DNA of 64,000 bases from Pseudovirgaria hyperparasitica (taxonomy: Eukaryota; Ascomycota; Dothideomycetes; Acrospermales; Acrospermaceae), in the NCBI RefSeq assembly GCF_010093815.1, contig NW_022985559.1:275770-339769 (forward strand), given 5' to 3'. The notes beneath the pieces were generated by a model. The model searched no databases. It was not told the origin of the DNA and was given only the letters and a program-made list of their open reading frames with translations. This document shows positions 56,590 through 64,000 of this stretch, one piece after another. The translations under genes were made by a program, and so were the position numbers. The first letter of the stretch is position 1; each line of letters opens with the position of its first letter.

Positions 56590-57834
56590 ATGACTGTCCC
56601 ATCTCTCAATATCCTCATCTCAGGCGGTGGAATAGCTGGTCATTGCCTTGCGTACTGGCTCTCCCGCACACGTCTCCAGACGTCCATCACCATTGTAGAA
56701 CGAGCTCCTGTCCCCAGAATCACCGGCCAAGCCGTGGACATACATCAGCCGTCCATCGAGATCGTCAAGAAAATGGGCCTGCTCAACTCTGTCCGTGAAT
56801 ACAACACCACCGAAGAAGGCACCACTATGCTCAAACCCAACGGCAAGCCCTTCCTCCACCTGCGTCAGGCTGACGGCTTCTCCTTCACCAACGAATACGA
56901 GATCCTGCGAGCCGACCTCGCTGAACTGTTCAACGACGCTTCCAGCAAGTTCAGAAACGTGCAATGCAAATATGGCGACAGCGTGACATCCCTCACGCAG
57001 ACGTCTTCTTCCGTCCATGTGACCTTTGCCAGCGGCACATCAGACACGTACGACCTCGTCGTCGCGGCCGACGGGAGCGCATCACGGCTTCGCGACATGA
57101 TTCTAGACCCATCCGTCACCAAAGGCTGCTACAACTTCATCGGCCAGTACAACGCCTTTTTCAGCATTCCCTCGCGCCCCTCCGACGACAAAATGTGGCA
57201 TTTCATGAACCTCCCACAAGGCCGCGCACTTATGCTCCGCCCGCATCGCAACCCGGACACTATGGGCGCCTACGTATGCGTCACAACGCCTGGGCATGGC
57301 CACAAAGACCAGCGGATGGAAGACGCAATTGCCACAGGACACGAAGCCGTGAGAGGGCTACTACATGAGTATTTTGCCGGCGCGGGATGGCAGAGCGGCA
57401 GGATTTTGGACGGCATGGATACGGCGTCAGACTTCTACATCTCGCGGTCCGCGACTGTTAAACTACCCAAATGGACCAATAACCGTGCGTGTGTGGTGGG
57501 AGATGCGGCATGGGCGACATTCGGTATTGGCACCACGCTCGCCATTGTCGGGGCGTATCATCTCGCGGGCGAACTGGGCAAGATCAAAGCGAGCAGTGAG
57601 ATCCCCGGGGCACTGGAGATGTACGAGCAGAGCTTGCGGCCATTGTATAAGGCTATGGGCGAGTTGCCTCCAGGGTATCCGCAGATCCTGTTTCCGCAAA
57701 CGATGTTGGGGTTGCGGGTGAGGGACTCGGCGCTATGGGCTGTGAGCAAGGGTCGAGGTTTGTTTAAGCTATTTGGAGGTGATAAGGACGATAACAAGTT
57801 CAAGTTACCGGAGTATGATTGGGTTGATGTCTGA
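56590..57834 (+). CDS. FAD-dependent monooxygenase (PHBH/TetX-like)
   Basis: Single-component flavoprotein hydroxylase of 414 residues, intronless. The start at MTVPSLNILISGGG is chosen because the FAD motif GGGIAG then lies at residues 12-17, as usual; an in-frame ATG at 56521 would add 23 polar residues. The second signature VVAADGSASRLR (the DG motif) and the third, CVVGDAAWATFGIG (the GD motif), are present and correctly spaced. Overall similarity is to the p-hydroxybenzoate-hydroxylase fold of TetX/salicylate-hydroxylase-like fungal enzymes. Substrate unknown. It is divergent to the MetE-like gene with a shared 1.55-kb intergenic region. Complete. Confidence 0.88.
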   Translation: MTVPSLNILISGGGIAGHCLAYWLSRTRLQTSITIVERAPVPRITGQAVDIHQPSIEIVKKMGLLNSVREYNTTEEGTTMLKPNGKPFLHLRQADGFSFTNEYEILRADLAELFNDASSKFRNVQCKYGDSVTSLTQTSSSVHVTFASGTSDTYDLVVAADGSASRLRDMILDPSVTKGCYNFIGQYNAFFSIPSRPSDDKMWHFMNLPQGRALMLRPHRNPDTMGAYVCVTTPGHGHKDQRMEDAIATGHEAVRGLLHEYFAGAGWQSGRILDGMDTASDFYISRSATVKLPKWTNNRACVVGDAAWATFGIGTTLAIVGAYHLAGELGKIKASSEIPGALEMYEQSLRPLYKAMGELPPGYPQILFPQTMLGLRVRDSALWAVSKGRGLFKLFGGDKDDNKFKLPEYDWVDV

Positions 57835-59507
57835 TGAACCATATGTGTTCGACGTTTTAGGAGGAGGATCTTCCCTGTGTGAACCTGATATTGAGCCCTC
57901 ATTCTTTTCTTTCGTTTCCAGAGGCTCTAATACTGATACATGATGTATACATATAGATTGTTTAGAATTGGTATTACTCATCACACCCCCAATTTTTGAT
58001 GACACACTCACATGAATGGTGCAACGATGGTTTGAGATGCAGTGGCGGCACAGGAAGGACTTGACCTCTCTCGACGCCGTACGTCGTGCCATGAAGCGCG
58101 TACAATCGCACTATTATTGGAATATTTAGGGGAGATATTATAAGAAGACAACTTAGTCGTCAGGGCCAGAGTGTCGCGATAATTGGACCCATTCCTGGTA
58201 CGCTTTTGCCTATTGTTGCTCTTTCACGGACTGTACGACATATCTGGCATAAGGATGAATTTTCGCCTAAGCCCAATGCTGCGTCCTTTATCGTTTGGGC
58301 TCGCACAGGTCATGAACGTTCTCGAAGGCGAAAGGTAATGCCTTGGCTGGATTGTGCCGCATGCGAAGAGATTCCTCAATATCGTTATTTGGACGAGCCT
58401 GCTTCTCGACCCATGTGTCCCTCAATAGAAGCATCTGGGATACTGGAACGCTCGACCAGGATTTAAAGTGCTGACCGTATGATGCGAGATAAATGAATAA
58501 TGATTAGTTGAATCTGAATACGAGAAGAGTGATATGCATGAGGATGTGATGGAAGGAGAAGAGAAGGAAGCGGGGCAAGTTGGTGCTTGTTTCATTCGCG
58601 GAAGAAAACACCAGGTGCACAGGCCTTTTCCCAGCCTTTTCTTACCTCGTGTCACACACACTTCTTTCTTCCTCCTACATCTTTTTCATCTTCATCTCTC
58701 ATTCACGTCTCACCTTGAGGGCTTGGCTTTCCATCAACAATGCTGACTGTTATTGCCTCTGCTAGGCTTCTTTCGATACGAAGCATTGTTGTCACCATGG
58801 GTTCAGGCTACATCCGGTCACAATATCAAAACACGTACACACAGCTCTGCTCTATCATTGTAATGGAAGCATCTTAAACCAGCCATAGCAACGATCTTTG
58901 CTATCAGTTAGCAAACTAGGAACCATGCGCGAGCTGTCAGATCATCAAGTAAGATCGGCAAACGCCCACGACACTTATGAGAACCCCTATGAATCTGCAC
59001 CACGACTGATCCCGTCTCATGCATGTCAAGCTTACATGACCGGCTTCCACGTCCTAAGCGACTACCACATCGGATCTCCGAGTGTCGAAATACTTTCTAT
59101 ATTTTCACTCTGGTACACACAGCCTCTCAATAAGACAAGGTCCCATGCAGGCGCTGTGGCGCCTCGGAGGGCTGGCTGTTGTGCTTCTCGTGCCATCAAC
59201 GGAGCTGTTGCATCCGTATCCTTTCCGATCAACACATATTTCCAGAACACATGGCTTCCATTTTTCATTCTTGTCGTTCGGTGCATACGGCCCTTGATCC
59301 GTGACCCTTGTGAAGGCGTAGTGCATGGTCGAGTGAATATCATCGTTATATTGCATCGATACCCGTCATCTTTCACTTCAAAGCTCAAGATTATCTAGCA
59401 GCTTGACTGACCTCGAGATTTACTTTCTGCTAAGTGTCTGCCTTTGCGTAGAAGTCTGATATTATCCAGAAAGTCGTACTTTGGATCTGGAAACGCACCG
59501 ACAAAGC
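57835..59507. other. Intergenic stretch, no gene recognised
   Basis: About 1.7 kb. Short frames at 58206-58466 and 58898-59398 show no recognisable features. The right end carries the transporter promoter. Confidence 0.5.
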
Positions 59508-61235
59508 ATGGTTGAAGCCAAGGAAACCGCCACCGAAGTTCGAGCTGTGTCCGACACTGGCTCCGTAAGTCATGATGCAAATGCTGTTCATTGGCTGGTC
59601 CGATTGACGTGTTCTAGCTCCATAAGAATGCCGTAGAGATCAAGGTCATCACCGGAACAGAGGCCTTGGCCGAGGCAAGAATCAAAGAACCTCCTCAGCT
59701 ACTCGGTTTTCATGCCTTTGTCCTATATCTCTGTGCCTTCGTCGGTTTCTTCTGTTCCACCTGCAACGGCTTCGATGGTTCCATGTTCAATTCTCTCCTC
59801 ACTAACAAGCAGTTCAAAGAGTACTATGGTGTCGAAAACACAGGAGCATGGACTGGCATTGTGACTTCAATGTATCAGATTGGCGGCGTTGTGGCCTTGC
59901 CTTTTATTGGACCTGCCTGCGATAGGTTTGGACGACGATATGGGATGATGATTGGAGGCCTCATTGCCTCTCTTGGAGTGATCATCCAATCAACAACCAA
60001 GCCTAACCACAACCCTGTAGGACAGTTCATGGGAGGACGTTTTCTGCTTGGGTTTGCCGTCCCCATCATCACCACTGCTGGCCCTCTCCATGTTGTCGAA
60101 ACAGCCCATCCGTCCCATCGCGGGGTTGTGACTGGTTTGTATAACACTTTCTGGTTCGTCGGGTCGATCCTTGCTGCTGGGTCTACCCGCGGGTCGTCGA
60201 ATCTGAGCGGCAACAAAACCTGGATGGTTCCCGTATGGCTCCAAATCCTGTTCCCAGGCCTCATCCTTGCACTCGCGTGGTTCCTACCCGAATCTCCCAG
60301 ATGGCTGTATACTCGTGGGCGAAAAGAAGACGCTAAGAAGATGCTAACATACTATCACGGAAATAAGAACCCTGACTCAATCTGGGTTAGTCTTCAACTT
60401 CGCGAGTACGACCAATATCTCGAAATGGACGGCGCTGATAAGCGATGGTGGGACTACCGGATCCTGTTCAAAACTCGTGCTTCTCGCTACCGCATGCTAA
60501 GTAACATCTGCATTGCTGTATTTGGTCAATGGGCCGGCAATGGCGCAATTTCATATTTCATAAGGTACGTTGAACAGTTCCTCAACTCACTACAGACATT
60601 AACCCAAACTCAGCGGCGTTCTGGACACAGCAGGGATTACGGGCGAAATTCAGCAGATGAACATCAACCTAGGTCTTGCATGCATGCAATTCGCATTCGC
60701 TGTCTTTGGCGCCACAATGGTCGACAAACTAGGCCGGCGCCCCATGCTCCTGATTGCAAACATCGGGGCCTCCTTTATCTGGATCGCCGCTATCGTGTCC
60801 GTGTCCATCAACGACAGGACCGGCACGGCCTCCTCAAGCAAAGCCTTTCTGGCCTTCATATTCATGTTCAACGCTATCTTCGCATTTGGCATGACGCCGC
60901 TACAGGCCCTATACCCCGTTGAGGTGCTCTCGTTCGAAATGCGTGCTAAGGGCATGGCGTTCAGTAATATGTCGCTGACAGTCGCGATGCTAATCAACCA
61001 GTTTGCGTACCCGATCGCGCTGGAGCAGGTCAAGTGGAAGCTGTACATCCTGTTTGCGGTGTGGTGTCCCGTGCAGGCGCTTGTGATATGGCTGTTCATC
61101 CCAGAGACCAAGAACCGCACACTAGAAGAGCTAGACGATATCTTCAACTCGCCGAATCCGCGCAATGCCAGTCTTGTCAAGACGAAGGTTGCGCTGGATG
61201 AGCGCAAGAACGTGGTCGAGGTCGAGAAGATGTAG
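59508..61235 (+). CDS. MFS sugar-porter family transporter
   Basis: Proton-coupled sugar (hexose or lactose-permease-like) transporter in the plasma membrane, 541 residues. Exons 59508-59564, 59618-60564 and 60614-61235, introns of 53 and 49 bp in phase. The sugar-porter signatures are present: DRFGRRYG in loop 2-3, PESPRWLYTRGR in the central loop, DKLGRRPM in loop 8-9, and PETKNRTLEELDDIF at the C-terminal end. A GVLDTAGITG stretch after the second intron is typical of the family. About twelve membrane segments can be counted. The first exon codes only 19 residues. Convergent with the carboxylesterase gene, 138 bp apart. Substrate specificity cannot be told. Confidence 0.93.
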
Positions 61236-61373
61236 GTACTGGGCATGGACGGAGGAGCTTCAGTCATTAGGGTACATAGAAATGAATTTGGATATGGATA
61301 TTTCATAATCGAAGACTTCTCAGTTCTTGAGGCTTATCGCTATATACAACCACCATTCCTCAGCTTCGAGGCC

Positions 61374-63398
61374 CTAAATTAAGAACGAGTCCGGATGCGC
61401 ATTGATATACTCCATCTGCTCAACGCGATAATCATCTCTGATTACCCCTGGCCCACTCTCTAAGAAATGATACGTCTCTCTGCCCTTACCCGTCCACTGC
61501 GGCCAATATGGGATATCGCGCCCATGGTTATTCGGATCCAGGGTACGCACAAACGAAATCGCCGTCGCCTGTCTATTGTCCACGTTCTTAGACAGTTGCC
61601 GCGGCAGGTTGGCGAACATGTAGAAGAAAACGTCGAACGCGTGGAACGAGCCGAGGATGGGCAATTTAGTCAGCGGATTGTTGGGTAGGAGGCCCGCGCT
61701 CGGGACGTCGACTTCGGTCAGGTAATTCCATGCCGGAGCTGGATAGTGCGCGAGAAGGTTACGGCGTTGGGCCTAGGATGAGAGGGGGCGTTAGTTGGTA
61801 GAGGGAGAAACAAGTGGAAGTGTAAACGTACCTCGAAGCTGAAATCCCCTACGAGGGCTGCGACACGCTTGTAATTAGGCGTGGGGTTGTTGAAGATGCC
61901 TGTCCCGAACGGCGAGCCCTTTGTCGGGTCGTGTGGGTACAGGTCCATCAGACCGGCCATGTCCTCGTCGCTGGCCTTGGGCCACCACACTGATTGAAAA
62001 TAGTCCTTGAAGTCCTTTTCTGTGGTAACTTTGAGCTGTGTGAGTAGGGAGAAGAGTGTGCCTTCATCACGCATGTCGCCAATCATGAGTGGGACTTTTG
62101 CGAATTTGCCTTGTGCGGCAAGACGGTGAGGAGAGTCGGTGAGATGCTTGCCGTCGGGACGGATGGTCCATGTTGATGCGAGGGAAGAAGCGCCGAGGAA
62201 GTACTCTATATAGGCGTCAGATATTGGAGTCTGCTCAGAGACATGGAAAAGTACCTTCTTCGTTTACAGCGGCGGAGATATCTGCGTGATCAGCTTTCTT
62301 GAGACACGCGATTTTGTCTGCTGCGTCAGTGCAGCCGCAGTTCGCAACCATTCTATCGAAGGTTGCTTGCTGCCTCTCTGGGCCGTCAACCATGACTGGA
62401 CCGCCCGAGACGGCGATGGCGGCCCGGAAAAGGTCTTGTTTGCCACCGTCCCACAGCAAGTGAGTAGAGACTGACCAACTGCCAGCGGATTCTCCAAAGA
62501 TTGTGAGCTTATCAGGGTCTCTACCAAACTACACTAATGTCAGGGCACCTTCTCCTTAATGGGAAATATGGAATCATCATGCCTTCGAAATGTGTTTCTT
62601 GATCCACTGCATGGCTACACGCTGGTCCTCGATGCCAAGATTCAGCAGACCAGCCTCCTCCATCTCCTTCGAAGCGCTAAATCCAAACGCATTCAGTCTG
62701 TAGCTTATGGAAGCGACAATGATGGGTTGGTCTGTTTCTACTGCAGTCTGGACGAGGCCCGCAGGGCGGTAGTTTACAGCCAGACCCGGAGCCGCCAGAG
62801 TTTCGCCAAGCGCTGCGTAAGGGGCACCGATTTCGAAACCACCACCATGACTAGAGAGTTGTCAGCAATATCCCTGGCGCTAGATAGCTTTGGAGCGCTG
62901 GCAGGCCTTACATCCACATGATGATCGGAAGCTTAGCATCCGGACGAGTGTTTTCTGGAACTTGGATGTTGATAAGGAGGCAGTCCTCAGACTGGGGCGA
63001 GAGCGGATACAGTGCTTCTTCAATGAAGCCCACTGCAGCACCTATGCCCAGATCTCCAGTGCCATTGGCGGCGAGGATCGAGCCTGTGGACTTCTGGGTG
63101 CATGCTGGGCCAAAGTGAGTGGCGTCTTGGATGCCCTCGAGCTTCCTGGAAAAGAGCTGTGCATGCTCGAAGCGACCTGCTTCGGCATATGGCATGCCTG
63201 TGCACACGTCAATAAGATAATAGCGTGATCCTTGGTTTACTGACCTAGATATCCCCATGAATGGCTCACTGGATCAGCTATGCCCTTGAAAGTGCCATAG
63301 TCAAGGTCAATATTGGGAGGCGAGTCTCGTTTCACTGGCTTCGCAAGAGCGAGTGTTGCAAAGCACAATGGCCACAACGCGCGAATACAAGGTTTCAT
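61374..63398 (-). CDS. Secreted carboxylesterase, type B
   Basis: Esterase/lipase-like alpha/beta hydrolase of 584 residues. Six exons reading leftward: 63398-63245, 63197-62912, 62850-62583, 62528-62255, 62205-61832 and 61772-61374; introns 47-61 bp. The third intron (62529-62582) appears to use a GC donor (AAG|GCATGA) with a normal TAG acceptor; the frame closes only with it. The signal peptide is MKPCIRALWPLCFATLALA. The oxyanion hole HGGGFEIG is restored across intron 2. The nucleophile is in FGESAG, and the Glu and His of the triad probably lie in DMRDEGTLF and GSFHAFDVF. Two cysteine-containing regions match the usual disulfides. Probably acts on esters outside the cell. Complete. Confidence 0.9.
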
Positions 63399-64000
63399 TG
63401 TGGAGTGAAAGACAGGTTTAAGGAAAACGAAAGTCTTAGACAATCGATTAAGGGCTAAGGACGAGAATCCGACTATATACTACCAAGGCACTTCGTAGCT
63501 TGCGCAAGTCTTAGCTTGAGCAAACATGTATCGTTATGCCCTCGCTCTACATGTTCCTTTCAGGAGACGGATAATGATGAACAGCCGCAAGACCGGACCA
63601 ATCATCGAGTGTGATGGTTATAACACGATGCCGTCAGTTGTTATAGCGGAGAACCTAAGGCCAACGATTCATCTTGGAACTGACATAGCCAAGCATGATC
63701 GAGTAAAGGCTTATTCTTTATGCGAACTAGGCAGGGTAGTAGCAGGCTTGGACTGCGGGGCGCCGGTAATGGTACAACTATGGAGTTCACAATGATTCGG
63801 TGTCAGTAGTCATCCTTCGACCCTTGTGTGGTACTAGCTGTAGATCTTCATGCAGGTCTATGGTCGCATCATGTAATAAACAGAACAGTAAGACGGCGTG
63901 CCGGCAAGCGAACATTGGGATGAATCTCCCTATGTGGCCCCAGAAATAGGGGCATAAGCCATACTTTCCTTGACGTGAAAGAGAAGAAAATTCTGCAAAC
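63399..64000. other. Right edge, upstream of the esterase
   Basis: About 600 bp with the esterase promoter; a short frame at 63526-63795 is featureless. Confidence 0.5.

Noticed and set aside
1-64000. CRISPR arrays, tRNA and rRNA genes
   Set aside because: No regularly spaced repeats of the right form; no tRNA or rRNA sequence recognised on reading, although a covariance search was not possible.

Overview
This is nuclear DNA of a filamentous ascomycete (Pezizomycotina). Genes are broken by short introns (mostly 47-80 bp, GTRNGT donors, YAG acceptors), there is a Zn2Cys6 regulator, and the gene complement is typical of the group (bifunctional terpene synthase, NLP effector, DUF8004 protein, PDX1, YTA7, CSN1). 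The NLP and the terpenoid cluster suggest a plant-associated species, possibly a dothideomycete; that is inference. All exon coordinates come from reading splice signals by eye and checking that the reading frame closes. Family names come from recognised motifs, not from searches.

Layout. (1) 1-5.9 kb: the 5' part of a mitochondrial aspartate/glutamate carrier (runs off the left edge), 2.4 kb without a recognisable gene, then a DUF1295 membrane protein with an unusual repeat-bearing N-terminus. (2) 6.0-17.1 kb: a compact terpenoid cluster of P450-1, a Baeyer-Villiger-type flavin monooxygenase, a two-domain terpene cyclase/prenyltransferase and P450-2. One protein can make the prenyl diphosphate and cyclise it; the three oxidases would decorate the product. 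P450-1 and the monooxygenase share a 950-bp divergent promoter, and an AT-rich block separates the synthase from P450-2. (3) 17.9-22 kb: a decayed phosphotransferase-like gene, an intact NLP effector-type gene, and a small inverted-repeat element inserted upstream of the NLP gene. (4) 22-42.5 kb: mainly conserved genes: CSN1, YTA7/ATAD2-type AAA-bromodomain ATPase, a mitochondrial membrane protein divergent from PDX1, a DUF8004 protein, and a purple acid phosphatase. (5) 42.8-63.4 kb: accessory region with two or three orphan genes, a Zn2Cys6 transcription factor, a sulfotransferase-like gene broken by one stop codon, an epoxide hydrolase, a free-standing MetE-like protein, a FAD monooxygenase, a sugar-porter MFS transporter and a secreted carboxylesterase.

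The best candidate for an undescribed system is the four-gene terpenoid cluster (6049-17063). Its combination of a fusicoccadiene/ophiobolin-type bifunctional synthase with a Baeyer-Villiger monooxygenase and two P450s is one I do not recognise from a characterised pathway. The repeat-bearing DUF1295 protein is a second candidate.
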